DNA from: Allocoprobacillus sp002160865
GTDB lineage: Bacteria > Bacillota_I > Bacilli_A > Erysipelotrichales > Coprobacillaceae
Reading direction: 5' to 3'
DNA length: 64,000 nucleotides
Assembly (NCBI RefSeq): GCF_042850985.1
Contig: NZ_AP031415.1
Location: 558,001-622,000, forward strand
In this document: in pieces, positions 51,892 to 60,334 of the stretch
Position numbering within the stretch: position 1 is the stretch's first letter
How the letters are laid out: every line of letters starts with the position of its first letter
Program-made: the position numbers and the translations under genes
Notes under the pieces: model-generated
Seen by the model: the letters and a program-made list of their open reading frames with translations, nothing else
The model's database searches: none
Told to the model about the DNA's origin: nothing

Positions 51892-51954
51892 TTTATGAAT
51901 AAATAATTTTGAAATAAGCGAAATAATATAATTTCAATTTCTTAAAAATAAAAA

Positions 51955-52704
51955 TTATTTCTCAATATCAAAAATACACTGAGCTAATGATGAAACCACT
52001 TTTTGAGCATGATTTTTGACTTCTTTTGGCGCATAATCAAAAGTATAACTATGCTTTATAACATCTAACATCGGTAAGTCATTATAATTATCACCAATAC
52101 CATAAATACTATCAATGGATAATTGAAAATAATCTTGAATGATTTTAATACCATGTCCTTTAGAACATCCTTTCATGGCTAAATCTATATGTTGATTATT
52201 TTGATAGGCTTCAATCTGTTCACCATACTGATTGAGTATTTTTTGAGTCATTATTTGTGCCATATCTATTTCATTTTCCTGATAATGAAAAGAAAATACC
52301 TGTACATAGGGATAGGAAAATTCATCAAAAGAATGAATTTCATGATCAAAAATAAAATCATCAAATTTTGAATTAAGATGATATGTGACATCATTATAAA
52401 CAAGAGTTATGTTTTGTTTTTCTGTTAGTTCATAAATATCTTTCACTAATGATATAGGAATTTGACTCTCCAGAATAGGTTGAAAATCTTTGTTTAAAAT
52501 CAAACCACCACTTAGTAAAATATAAAAATCATATTCAATACCATAAGGTTTTGAAGGACGTAAAATACCACTCAAACTTCTTCCAGTACATACACCAAAG
52601 AGATGTCCTTTCTTTTGAAATGATTGAATGGCTTCTACATCTTTTTTATTCATATGGTCTTGAAACCATAATGTATTATCAAAATCGCTCGCTAATAAAT
52701 TCAT
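51955..52704 (-). CDS. HAD-superfamily Cof-type phosphatase
   Basis: A 249-residue sugar-phosphatase-like protein. Motif I is ASDFDNTLWF near residue 6, motif III Lys lies in the KGCSKGHGI region near 175 and motif IV is YGIGDNYNDLPML near 200. The cap is of the Cof type. Substrates of such enzymes are usually phosphorylated sugars or cofactors. It is monocistronic, transcribed leftward and divergent from merR. Confidence 0.9.
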   Translation of the reverse strand: MNLLASDFDNTLWFQDHMNKKDVEAIQSFQKKGHLFGVCTGRSLSGILRPSKPYGIEYDFYILLSGGLILNKDFQPILESQIPISLVKDIYELTEKQNITLVYNDVTYHLNSKFDDFIFDHEIHSFDEFSYPYVQVFSFHYQENEIDMAQIMTQKILNQYGEQIEAYQNNQHIDLAMKGCSKGHGIKIIQDYFQLSIDSIYGIGDNYNDLPMLDVIKHSYTFDYAPKEVKNHAQKVVSSLAQCIFDIEK

Positions 52705-52782
52705 ATTTTCACCCCAAGTTTTATTATAGGGGAAATGATAAAGAAATACAAAGAGATTATCTTAAGTTTTGATAAAAAAGAC

Positions 52783-52813
52783 TTGTTTATGACGTTACGT
52801 CATCAATTATAAT
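52783..52813 (+). promoter_or_regulatory. MerR-type promoter with operator palindrome
   Basis: TTGTTT at 52783-52788 and TATAAT at 52808-52813 are 19 bp apart, the long spacing typical of MerR-controlled promoters. The spacer holds the perfect odd palindrome ATGACGTTACGTCAT (52789-52803). It lies 20 bp upstream of the merR gene, so the operon most likely controls itself. Confidence 0.8.
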
Positions 52814-52832
52814 AAAAACAGGAGGGATGGAA

Positions 52833-53603
52833 ATGGATAAAGAATATATGACAATAGGACAATTAGCTAAAAAAATGAAAACAACAGTAAGAACTTTACA
52901 ATTTTATGATCAAAAGGGATTATTAAAACCATCAATGCAAAGTGAAGGAGGGCGTCGACTTTATACCTATCAGGATATGGTACAGTTACATCAGATTCAA
53001 TCATTAAAATCTTTAGGTTTTTCTTTAGACGAAATTAAAAATCAGTTAGAAGTATTAGATACACCCCAACAAGTCGCTCATGTTTTAAATCAACAAGCTT
53101 CATTAATTCAAGAAAAGATCAAACAATTGACAAAGGTTCTTCAAGATATAGAAAATCTAAAAGAAGAAGTGATACAGATGCAAAGTGTTGATTTTAAAAA
53201 ATATGCAGATATTATTGTCAATTTACAGATGAATAATGACAATTATTGGGTGATAAAATATTTTGATGAAAAAACAATGGATCATATTCGTCAGCATTTT
53301 AATCAAGAAAGTGGACAAGAATTTATTAATCGCTTTCAACAATTATCTCAAAAAATCTTAGACTTACAAGAGCAAGGGGTCGATCCTTTAGATAAACGTG
53401 TTCGAGCATTAGCTGAGCAGTTCTGGAAAATGGTTGAAGAATTTACTAAGGGTGATATGAGTTTGTTGCCACAGTTGATGCAATTTGAGCATTTGAATGA
53501 TAATCATAATCTGGCAAAACAACAAAATAAAGTGAATGCCTATTTACAACCGGCATTAGGTTTATATTTTGAAAAAGCAGGAATTAAGTTTGGAGATGAG
53601 TAA
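52833..53603 (+). CDS. MerR-family transcriptional regulator
   Basis: A 256-residue regulator. The winged helix is in MTIGQLAKKMKTTVRTLQFYDQKG, with RRLYTYQDMVQLHQI and a dimerisation coiled coil following. The C-terminal ~110 residues are helical, TipAS-like, and could bind a drug or peptide. The ATG at 52833, eight bases after GGAGGG, is preferred to 52827. It is followed directly by an ABC transporter ATPase and permease, which it probably controls with itself. Confidence 0.9.
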   Translation: MDKEYMTIGQLAKKMKTTVRTLQFYDQKGLLKPSMQSEGGRRLYTYQDMVQLHQIQSLKSLGFSLDEIKNQLEVLDTPQQVAHVLNQQASLIQEKIKQLTKVLQDIENLKEEVIQMQSVDFKKYADIIVNLQMNNDNYWVIKYFDEKTMDHIRQHFNQESGQEFINRFQQLSQKILDLQEQGVDPLDKRVRALAEQFWKMVEEFTKGDMSLLPQLMQFEHLNDNHNLAKQQNKVNAYLQPALGLYFEKAGIKFGDE

Positions 53604-53604
53604 T

Positions 53605-54417
53605 GTGAAGACAGTTATAAAAGTATCCCATGTCAGTCAAAGTTATGGTTCTTATCAAGTCTTAAATGATATTTCTTTTGAGGTTTATAAAGGGGAAATA
53701 CTAGGCTTGTTAGGAATGAATGGTGCAGGGAAAACCACAACATTAGAGTGTCTGGAAGGATTTTTAAAATATGAAGGTAATATTTCTATTGATGGTCAAA
53801 TAGCTATTCAATCACAAAATGAATCACTTCCTGCTTATATGAAAGTATCAGAAGCTATCACTTTGTTTTCTAAGTGGAAAAAAGCATCTTTGGAACCCCA
53901 ATTATTAAAAGCATTGGATCTTTTATCCATAATGAATAAACAATATCAACAACTTTCTACAGGACAAAAAAGACGTTTGCATTTGGCTTTGGCCTTAATT
54001 GGACAACCTGATATTTTAATATTAGATGAACCAACAGCTGGTTTAGATGTAGCAGGACGTTTTGCTTTACATCAAATCATTCGTCAACTACAAAAAAAGG
54101 GTGTTACTATTGTCATAGCAAGTCATGATATGAATGAAGTTGAAAGTTTATGTCAGCGTATTGGTATTTTAAAACAAGGAAAAATGGTGTTTTTAGGAAC
54201 GCTTGAGGATTTCACTTTATACATGGGAAAATGTTACCGTATTAAGGTTATCACGCAAGAGGGAGAAAATCTGTATACAACGCAAGATGTTCGACAGACT
54301 TTATCCCAGATTTTAGATAGTTATCAAAAATAAAATCTGGAGATTTTAGATATGAATGTGAGTCGAGGAACATTGGAACAGCACTTTATATCTATGGCAG
54401 GAGGTATCGAAAAATGA
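53605..54417 (+). pseudogene. ABC-2-type transporter ATPase with a stop near its 3' end
   Basis: The first 242 codons encode a full ATPase core: Walker A GMNGAGKTTT, signature LSTGQKRRLHLAL, Walker B ILILDEPTAGLD and the H loop in ASHDMNE. A TAA at 54331-54333 ends the frame. The same frame then continues for 27 more codons (NLEILDMNVSRGTLEQHF, then a G-G-I-E-K end) and stops with an ATGA overlap with the permease gene, as expected for the real end. The tail matches the usual C-terminal segment of such ATPases. The shortened protein could retain activity; coupling to the permease would be lost. The start is GTG 53605 or ATG 53596. Confidence 0.8.
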
Positions 54418-55124
54418 AAGCATTTTGTTATGGGGTGTGGATTCAATTTTTAATGGATTTACGAAGTCGTTCATTATTCATCACTTGTTATCTTGTACCG
54501 TTATTATTCTTTTTCATGATGGGAAGTGTTTTTACATCCATCATGCCCGAATATCAAGACACACTGATTGCATCTATGACCATTATGAGTGTATCTATGG
54601 GTTCATTGTTAGGTTTATCATCATCTGTTGTTCAAATTTATGGAACAACTCTCCAAAAAACATATATGGCTAACTCTCTGCCTGTTTATTATGGACTCAT
54701 GACTCTATTTGTGTCTGCATTTTTTCATCTCATGATTGTCAGTACACTGATTTTAATTTTATCACCCATTCTCTTTCATGCGACATTACCATCACATATA
54801 GGTATATATTATTTCCATCTTATTTTATTTATAATATCTTCCTTAGGTATTGCATCCGTACTTGGTTTATTCGTCAAAACACAAGGATTATTGACTATGA
54901 TGAGTCAAATCATCTTTTTACCTTCTATCATTCTTTCTGGTATTATGTTTCCTGCTTCTATGTTGCCATCTTTTTTAGAAAATTTAGGAAAACTTTTTCC
55001 AGCAACATGGGGTTATTTATTGTTAACACAATCACAGGGACAATATATTTTGATTTTGATTATGATTCTTGCTTTACTGATTTGTTTTCAAAGAATGCGT
55101 TCTTTTTATTCTTTTATAAAATGA
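54414..55124 (+). CDS. ABC-2-type transporter permease
   Basis: A 236-residue integral membrane protein with six hydrophobic segments and the ABC-2 pattern GIMFPASMLPSFLENLGKLF near residue 180. GGCAGGAGG precedes the ATG. It works with the ATPase encoded just upstream in export of drugs, peptides or lipids; the substrate is unknown. The MerR-ABC arrangement suggests drug-induced export. Confidence 0.88.
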   Translation: MKAFCYGVWIQFLMDLRSRSLFITCYLVPLLFFFMMGSVFTSIMPEYQDTLIASMTIMSVSMGSLLGLSSSVVQIYGTTLQKTYMANSLPVYYGLMTLFVSAFFHLMIVSTLILILSPILFHATLPSHIGIYYFHLILFIISSLGIASVLGLFVKTQGLLTMMSQIIFLPSIILSGIMFPASMLPSFLENLGKLFPATWGYLLLTQSQGQYILILIMILALLICFQRMRSFYSFIK

Positions 55125-55147
55125 TATAATGAATAAGGGTGATAAAA

Positions 55148-55837
55148 ATGTTATTGAATGAAATTGATGATATAGATTTCATTGAACCCATGCGTTTATG
55201 TACAGTAGATATTTTATATCATGAAGATGATGGCATAGTTATGTTGGAGAAAGAAAGCCAATCAATGATGATTTCTATGAATGATATGAATAAATTAAAA
55301 ACATTATTTTCTGTTTTGCATTTAGAAAACTATGATTTGTATAATGTCAAACAAAAAGAGATTGTTGATTTATTAATGAATGAATATCATAAAAAAGATT
55401 ATTTTGCCTGTTATCAGGCAGTTTATCCTCATCAACAATTATTAGATCTGGCTATTCCTCAAGATGTTTCTATTCAACAGTTGAGCTTATCATATTTGGA
55501 TGATGTTGATCAGATTTATCATCATATGGATGATAAAGATTATTTAAAAGAACGTATTGAACAAAAAGCCATGTGGGGTTTATTTGTTGATGATGAATTG
55601 GCAGGATTTATAGGGATGCATCGAGAAGGCAGCATGGGTATTTTAGAAATAAAGAAAGCTTATCAACGTCATGGCTATGGTTATTTATTAGAAGGATACC
55701 TCATCAATGAATTATTGAAACAAAAGAAAGTTCCTTATTGTCAAGTTGTAGAGGGTAATGAGGCATCATTAGCTTTACAAAGAAAACTGCATATGAAAAT
55801 ATCATCACGCTATTCTTACTGGGTGTTTGATGACTAA
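55148..55837 (+). CDS. GNAT-family acetyltransferase
   Basis: A 229-residue protein from the ATG at 55148. The C-terminal half is the GNAT fold: GLFVDDELAGFIGMH, then LEIKKAYQRHGYGYLLEGYL with the acetyl-CoA-binding Q-R-H-G-Y-G loop, and VVEGNEASLALQRKLHM. The N-terminal half has no clear domain. AAGGGTGATAAA precedes the start. Substrate unknown. The gene converges with queL, with a shared terminator between them. Confidence 0.87.
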   Translation: MLLNEIDDIDFIEPMRLCTVDILYHEDDGIVMLEKESQSMMISMNDMNKLKTLFSVLHLENYDLYNVKQKEIVDLLMNEYHKKDYFACYQAVYPHQQLLDLAIPQDVSIQQLSLSYLDDVDQIYHHMDDKDYLKERIEQKAMWGLFVDDELAGFIGMHREGSMGILEIKKAYQRHGYGYLLEGYLINELLKQKKVPYCQVVEGNEASLALQRKLHMKISSRYSYWVFDD

Positions 55838-55863
55838 AAAAAGCTGTTGAAAAACAGCTTTTT
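55838..55863. terminator. Bidirectional terminator between GNAT and queL genes
   Basis: AAAAAGCTGTT-GAAA-AACAGCTTTTT: an 11-bp perfect stem with T-runs on both strands, lying between convergent stop codons. The right arm overlaps the queL stop by two bases. Confidence 0.9.
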
Positions 55864-56551
55864 AATCTCCTACACCAAAGTCAGTAGGTTCATATAAAAA
55901 ATCATATCGTGGATCATCTTGTAAATAAGCATAGTTTTGCATAAACCATTGAACTAATTGATTATCCCTTTTAACAGGTGTTGAATTATTACGATAGATA
56001 CTAATGGTTCCATAATCGAAATGATGTGTTAGAATATCCATATCTTTTTGAATCATTTCTTTTGTTTGTCCTTGAATACCAACCATTAAACATGGAGAAT
56101 CAAAATACTGTTTGAGTTCTTCAATGGTTTGAAATGTTGCATTTTTATTCAAAACACGATTTCTAAAATCATCATCAAAAGTTTCAACACCAATTTTAAT
56201 AATCATCTTGATCCCAAAGAAATCTCTAATGTCTTGAATGCGTTGATGATAAATCCAATGACTTTCTACAAATAATGTATGAATGTGCTTATCTTGAATG
56301 ATTTGTTTGATTTGTTGTAATGTCTGTTGAGGCAATTCAAAAATACTGGCAGAATCAATGACTTCTAAAACACCGTATTGTCCAGTGACATGATTTAAGG
56401 CTTCAGTATTGATTTGAATCATTTCTTCTAGACATGTAGAATTGTCTTCGATATAATCGCAAAATGTACATTTTGACCAGGCACATGGTCTGGCTTTTAA
56501 AAGAACGATTTCTCTTTTGTACTTGTTTTCAATACGGCTGTATCTTTCCAT
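55862..56551 (-). CDS. queL: Radical SAM protein, probable queuine lyase QueL
   Basis: A 229-residue radical SAM protein. The cluster motif is PCAWSKCTFCDY, with Cys spacing CX4CX2C instead of the usual CX3CX2C. The following barrel has VEVIDSASIF-like, FVESHWIY and IKIGVETFDDDFRNRVL segments. QueL of Clostridioides difficile cuts queuine to preQ1 and is encoded with the transporter QrtT. Here the gene overlaps an ECF S-component gene by 55 bp, both downstream of a preQ1-I riboswitch, so the queuosine-salvage role is strongly implied by context. ATG 56551 follows GGGGGATAGC; 56563 is an alternative. Confidence 0.82.
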   Translation of the reverse strand: MERYSRIENKYKREIVLLKARPCAWSKCTFCDYIEDNSTCLEEMIQINTEALNHVTGQYGVLEVIDSASIFELPQQTLQQIKQIIQDKHIHTLFVESHWIYHQRIQDIRDFFGIKMIIKIGVETFDDDFRNRVLNKNATFQTIEELKQYFDSPCLMVGIQGQTKEMIQKDMDILTHHFDYGTISIYRNNSTPVKRDNQLVQWFMQNYAYLQDDPRYDFLYEPTDFGVGD

Positions 56552-57096
56552 GCTATCCCCCATTTCTCATAAAGATGTCCTCTTTCAATAATGGCTTTTG
56601 TCAGACAGACTGCAAAAAACTTATCCATGTAATCTGTAAAGACCTGTACAAGCAAAATACTTAAAATAAGTGGCATACCTAGATGATGAAACACAACGAC
56701 AAAGGTACTACTGGCCCCACTTGTGATTCCATTAAATAATCCGGCTGTAATGCAGGCACTTAATAAAGAAGTCGGTACGCCAACAAGGATTGAACCAAGA
56801 GGTGTACGCCATCCTTTCAGCCATTTACCATGATAAAGTATTCCTGCAAAAAATCCTGTCAATAGCTGTACAGGAGCATAATAGAAAGAATACATATCAA
56901 ACGTCATGCCACTTGTGATGCTTCCTAAAACACCTGTCAACATAGCATATTTAGGACCTAAAAGTCCTGCGACTAATATGGTTCCAATGGAATCCATATA
57001 AAATGGTATGGAGAATGTCATGGCTATAAAAGCTCCAAGTACGTTAAAAACAATACCCATGATAATCACCATTTGAATTTTTGTTTTCTTTTTCAT
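56497..57096 (-). CDS. qrtT: ECF transporter substrate-binding membrane protein QrtT-like
   Basis: A 199-residue S-component with about five or six hydrophobic helices (IVFNVLGAFIAM, TILVAGLLGPKYAMLTGVLG and others) and the typical TM1 pattern MVIIMGIVFNVLGAF. S-components bind a vitamin-like substrate and use a shared ECF energising module, which is not in the window. The preQ1-I riboswitch 66 bp upstream and the queL overlap identify queuine, queuosine or preQ1 as the likely substrate. ATG 57096 has AAAGGAAAAG upstream; a GTG at 57102 is possible. Confidence 0.82.
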   Translation of the reverse strand: MKKKTKIQMVIIMGIVFNVLGAFIAMTFSIPFYMDSIGTILVAGLLGPKYAMLTGVLGSITSGMTFDMYSFYYAPVQLLTGFFAGILYHGKWLKGWRTPLGSILVGVPTSLLSACITAGLFNGITSGASSTFVVVFHHLGMPLILSILLVQVFTDYMDKFFAVCLTKAIIERGHLYEKWGIAWKDTAVLKTSTKEKSFF

Positions 57097-57136
57097 ATTC
57101 ACTTTTCCTTTCTTCTAAAAAACAGTTAGAAGCCAG

Positions 57137-57200
57137 AAAAGAGATGGTGAGCCATCTCTTTTCCTTAGTTTTTTATACTGGGTTTGGCTCTCGAACCAGT
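57137..57200 (-). promoter_or_regulatory. preQ1-I riboswitch with terminator
   Basis: Read on the minus strand from 57200: ACTGG pairs with CCAGT to form P1, the loop carries TTCGAGAGCCAAAC, and the A-rich tail TATAAAAAACTAAGG ends the class I preQ1 aptamer consensus. The expression platform follows: AAAAGAGATGG-CTCA-CCATCTCTTTT (57137-57162), an 11-bp stem with a short T-tract. Binding of preQ1 is expected to reduce expression of qrtT-queL. Confidence 0.9.
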
Positions 57201-57233
57201 GTAAGATTATTATAATGAAAAAACAAAATGTCG

Positions 57234-58064
57234 TCAATAAGACATTTTGTTTGATGATGGAACAAGACCAACAGCACGAATGATCTTTTGTCCATCTTCA
57301 CTTTGAATATATTGAAATAATTTTTGAACTTCTTCATTTTGTTTTTCAATCGTATCTATTGTCGCCATAACAAATGGTCTTTGTAAACTATATTGCCCAT
57401 TTTGGATTGTTTCTTCACTCGCTTGAATGCCATCAATAGCTAAAGGTTTGACTGTTTCATCAATCACATCTAAGGAAACATAACCAATAGCTCCTGGAAT
57501 AGATTGAACTTTAGCAATGATTGGTCCTGTTTCATTCACTTCATTAGCATATTGACATTGTTCTTCAATATGTAATATTTCTTCAAAAGCACTGCGTGTT
57601 CCGGAACCTGCTTCACGACCAACAACAACGATAGGTAAATCTTCACCTCCGACTTCTTTCCAGTTACGAATCTTTCCTGTATAAATATCTATTAACTGTT
57701 GAGTTGTTAAATTATTGACTTTATTTTGTGTATCTGTCACAATCACAATCGCATCAATAGCGACAATATTTTCAATTAAACCTTTTTCCTTTTCACTGTC
57801 TTTAAGATAACGAGAAGAATTTCCAATATCTGTTGTACCATTGAGAACTGCTTCAATTCCGGCACTAGAACCCGTAAATTGAGGTTCTATTAATAATTCA
57901 GGATATTTGTCTTCTAAACCTTCTTTTAATGCATTGACCATCTTTTCCATAGATGTAGAACCATTTAAGCTGATTTTTTCTGTTTCTACATCAGCATTAG
58001 CATATGAACTCAAAAATGCGACACAGACAATAAAAACAACAACTAATATTCCAAACTTTTTCAT
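57234..58064 (-). CDS. pstS: PstS-like phosphate-binding protein (orphan)
   Basis: A 276-residue extracytoplasmic binding protein. The signal peptide (MKKFGILVVVFIVCVAF, cleavage near SYANA) lacks a lipobox cysteine, unlike most Gram-positive PstS. Phosphate-binding segments are visible: GSTSMEKM, DIGNSSR, and GREAGSGTRSAFEE near residue 145. No pstCAB genes are near, so its permease is elsewhere or it serves as a phosphate sensor. PhoP-box-like repeats lie upstream. A longer start at 58076 is possible. Confidence 0.88.
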   Translation of the reverse strand: MKKFGILVVVFIVCVAFLSSYANADVETEKISLNGSTSMEKMVNALKEGLEDKYPELLIEPQFTGSSAGIEAVLNGTTDIGNSSRYLKDSEKEKGLIENIVAIDAIVIVTDTQNKVNNLTTQQLIDIYTGKIRNWKEVGGEDLPIVVVGREAGSGTRSAFEEILHIEEQCQYANEVNETGPIIAKVQSIPGAIGYVSLDVIDETVKPLAIDGIQASEETIQNGQYSLQRPFVMATIDTIEKQNEEVQKLFQYIQSEDGQKIIRAVGLVPSSNKMSY

Positions 58065-58133
58065 CTTTATATCCATCCTTTGTTTTTTACACTCATACTT
58101 TAACAAATTTCTATCCCATATTCGTTAATATCT

Positions 58134-58179
58134 TGTATTAATTATGTTAAGTTTATGTAAAGTTTTAACATAAACTTAA
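58134..58179 (-). promoter_or_regulatory. PhoP-box-like repeats upstream of pstS
   Basis: On the minus strand TTAAGT and TTAAAA (plus 58174-58179, 58163-58168) are 11 bp apart, and TTTACA, TTAACA and AATACA (plus 58156, 58145, 58134) are also 11 bp apart. The pattern equals that before the Na/Pi cotransporter gene. It lies between the divergent pstS and focA genes, so either or both could be controlled. Confidence 0.6.
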
Positions 58180-58281
58180 AGAAATATTTACAAAAGAAAG
58201 TTTTTTGTAAAACTTAGAAAAAGTTTTGCCTTTTTTGAGTGTATCTTATATAATATTTTTGATTTAAAGAGGAGAGGGACT

Positions 58282-59052
58282 ATGATTGGTGATATTGAAA
58301 CACTATGTAAACTAGCAAATATTAAATTAAATTTGATGAAAACAGATCCTAAACGTTTCTTTGTGAGAGCTTTTATGGCAGGTGCTTATTTAGGATTGGC
58401 TGCGATTTTATCTTATACTTTAGGAGCTTTGTTAAGTGATCATAATGTTGTAGGGAAAATTGCTGTGGCAGGATCATTCGGAATTGGTCTGGTTGCGATT
58501 GTCTATTTAGGAGCCGAACTTTTTACAGGAAATTGTTTTGTGACAATTATGCCAGTATTAAGAGGGGATATCAAATTACGAGAAATCATCCCGATGTGGG
58601 TTGTCTGCTATATTGGAAATATGATTGGGATTGCATTGATTTGTTTTTTATTTATTAAAAGTGGAGCTCAAGAAACAATTATGCAACCTTATTTAAAAGG
58701 AGTTATGGAATCAAAGTTAAATTTTGATGTCATTGATTTATTAATTAAAGGTATATTGTGTAATTTCATTGTTTGTGTTGCTGCTTATTCTGGGGTGAAA
58801 ATTAAAGATGAAACAGCAAGATTAATTGTGATTATGATTTTGGTCATGACATTTGTTTTACCAGGATTTGAACACTGTATCGCTAATGGAGGAATTTTCG
58901 CAATGGGAATCACACAATTAGGTTCAGCGATTGATTGGACAATGTTACCATTGCATATGCTCATTTCCACACTGGGAAATATTATTGGTGGAAGTGTTTT
59001 ATTAGCAGTACCTATCTATATTATGTTTAGAACACCTCAAACAAAAAAATAA
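58282..59052 (+). CDS. Formate/nitrite-type anion channel
   Basis: A 256-residue FNT-family channel with six membrane helices. The signature GAELFTGNCF near residue 78 and the segment GGIFAMGITQLGSAIDW with the later ISTLGNIIGGSV (N-terminal half of TM6) match the family. The likely cargo in a fermenter is formate or acetate/lactate. GAGGAGAGGG precedes the ATG. A terminator (AAAGCTAT/ATAGCTTT, about 59060-59085) follows. Confidence 0.92.
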   Translation: MIGDIETLCKLANIKLNLMKTDPKRFFVRAFMAGAYLGLAAILSYTLGALLSDHNVVGKIAVAGSFGIGLVAIVYLGAELFTGNCFVTIMPVLRGDIKLREIIPMWVVCYIGNMIGIALICFLFIKSGAQETIMQPYLKGVMESKLNFDVIDLLIKGILCNFIVCVAAYSGVKIKDETARLIVIMILVMTFVLPGFEHCIANGGIFAMGITQLGSAIDWTMLPLHMLISTLGNIIGGSVLLAVPIYIMFRTPQTKK

Positions 59053-59113
59053 GGACAAAGAAAGCTATGGTTATAGCTTTTTTTGTTATAATATGTCTAA
59101 GGTGGTGAATATC

Positions 59114-59585
59114 ATGAAGCAAAGATGGAAAATAGTAGGTTTATGAATGAGCGTTCTTTTATGGGATGTCATCAAAATCATCAAGAAATGATACATGAAA
59201 AACAAGTTGGTCCTTATAAAGAAGCTTATAATGATTTGACTCATCAGTTTTTACAAAAATATCCCTCTTTGAAATTGCAGGATATTCAAAAAGCAACTGT
59301 GGAAAATGTACCTATTTTATGTGCAGGGATTGCTGAAAAAATGATGGAAGTTCATCCACTTTGTTTATTGTTGATGAACATGGCATTGGACAAGTGACAT
59401 TAGCAAGTGGAAAACAGGGAATATATAGAAAAGAAGATGGATTGATATTAGAGAAAAATGTCATTCGATTATCTTTAGATATTGATCATGAAATACATGA
59501 TTTTAAGATTACAGTTATTGATCAATCAACTAATGAAACACCCAATATCATTTATCAAAATGTAGAAACGATTCGTAAAAAATAA
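59114..59585 (+). pseudogene. Frameshifted gene of unknown family
   Basis: Two overlapping frames make one interrupted protein: 59125-59397 (HQEMIHEKQVGPYKEAYNDL and KMMEVHP at the end) and the frame ending at 59585 (TLFIVDEHGIGQVTLASG and YRKEDGLILEKN). A shift by one base near 59355 would join them as EVHPTLFIVDEHG. The best ribosome-binding site (AAGGTGGTG) serves an ATG at 59114 that reads only ten codons, so a second lesion near the start is likely. I do not recognise the family. Confidence 0.6.
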
Positions 59586-59632
59586 TATATTCAATTAACC
59601 ATAAACAATGGAAAAATTGTTTGTGGTTTTTT

Positions 59633-59677
59633 TATGGGATTTTTTTAATGTTAATGTCTTAATAGGCGAAGGGAGGT
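59633..59677 (+). repeat. Leader repeat copy 1
   Basis: ATGGGATTTTTTTAATGTTA followed by ATGTCTTAATAGGCGAAGGGAGG. It shares with copies at 62441 and 62629 the order ATGGG-A-T-rich-AATG-TCTTAAT(A/G)GG-GAA-GGGAGG. It is followed by ATG AAA TAA; one additional A would give the peptide MKIIFDIENDMR. Confidence 0.7.
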
Positions 59678-59719
59678 TAACAAAAATGAAATAATTTTTG
59701 ATATTGAAAATGATATGAG

Positions 59720-60130
59720 GTGATAAAAATAAATTCAAATAATGAAATTAAAACAGCAGTAAAAACATATTTGTCGTCTTACAAGTTATCAAAAGTTAAG
59801 AATGGTATCAATCATATGACGACCATATCTTGTATGAAAGATATAGCCCAAGTTTATCTACAAATAAAGGCATATGCTGACTTTCAAAAAGAACAGAAAT
59901 TTCAAAGAAAAGGTGACATAGAAAGAACTATAGAATATGTTCAAAGATGTTATCAATCATTGTATCAAATTTATGGTCAGCATAATGAAATAATCAAGGT
60001 CGTTGATTTATTAGTGATCAGTTATATTCAAATATTAGATTTTCATCAGGCATTAAAGTTTAACCTGCAATCTTATTGCATAAGTCTTGAAGCTTATGGT
60101 TTGCTTCATCTTCATACAATTCGTTGTTAA
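59720..60130 (+). CDS. TPR-like helical protein, possibly truncated
   Basis: A 136-residue soluble, helical protein beginning at GTG 59720 with only a weak site (ATGAG). The repeats QVYLQIKAYADFQKEQ and IVRCYQSLYQ-like and LVISYIQILDFHQALK segments have the spacing of tetratricopeptide helices. It ends soon after, and the following DNA holds no continuation, so it may be the remains of a larger protein. It follows the first leader repeat. Confidence 0.5.
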   Translation: MIKINSNNEIKTAVKTYLSSYKLSKVKNGINHMTTISCMKDIAQVYLQIKAYADFQKEQKFQRKGDIERTIEYVQRCYQSLYQIYGQHNEIIKVVDLLVISYIQILDFHQALKFNLQSYCISLEAYGLLHLHTIRC

Positions 60131-60319
60131 AAAAATGCCAGATTATGTGAAAAAGCATGAAAATTCAATTTTAAATGTTTACAGCTTAATCAACAAACAT
60201 AGAAATTTTAGATGATTTAAAAGTAATAATCTTTGATTTAAAAGCCTTAGGAAGAAACTCTCATGAATATTGCATGGTTTATTATAGGGTGTATCTTCAA
60301 TGGAAGAATTAATAAATTG
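60131..60319. other. Short non-coding stretch in the decayed region
   Basis: Broken frames only; AAAAAATGCC-type starts read few codons. Nothing functional is recognised. Confidence 0.3.
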
Positions 60320-60334
60320 ATGAAAAGTGAGGAA

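Noticed and set aside
51742..51900. Lysine riboswitch or T-box before hom
   Set aside because: The leader is about 115 nt, well below the size of the lysine aptamer, and has no T-box sequence.
54425..54673. 82-codon plus-strand frame inside the permease gene
   Set aside because: It overlaps the clear ABC-2 permease in another frame and has no own signal.
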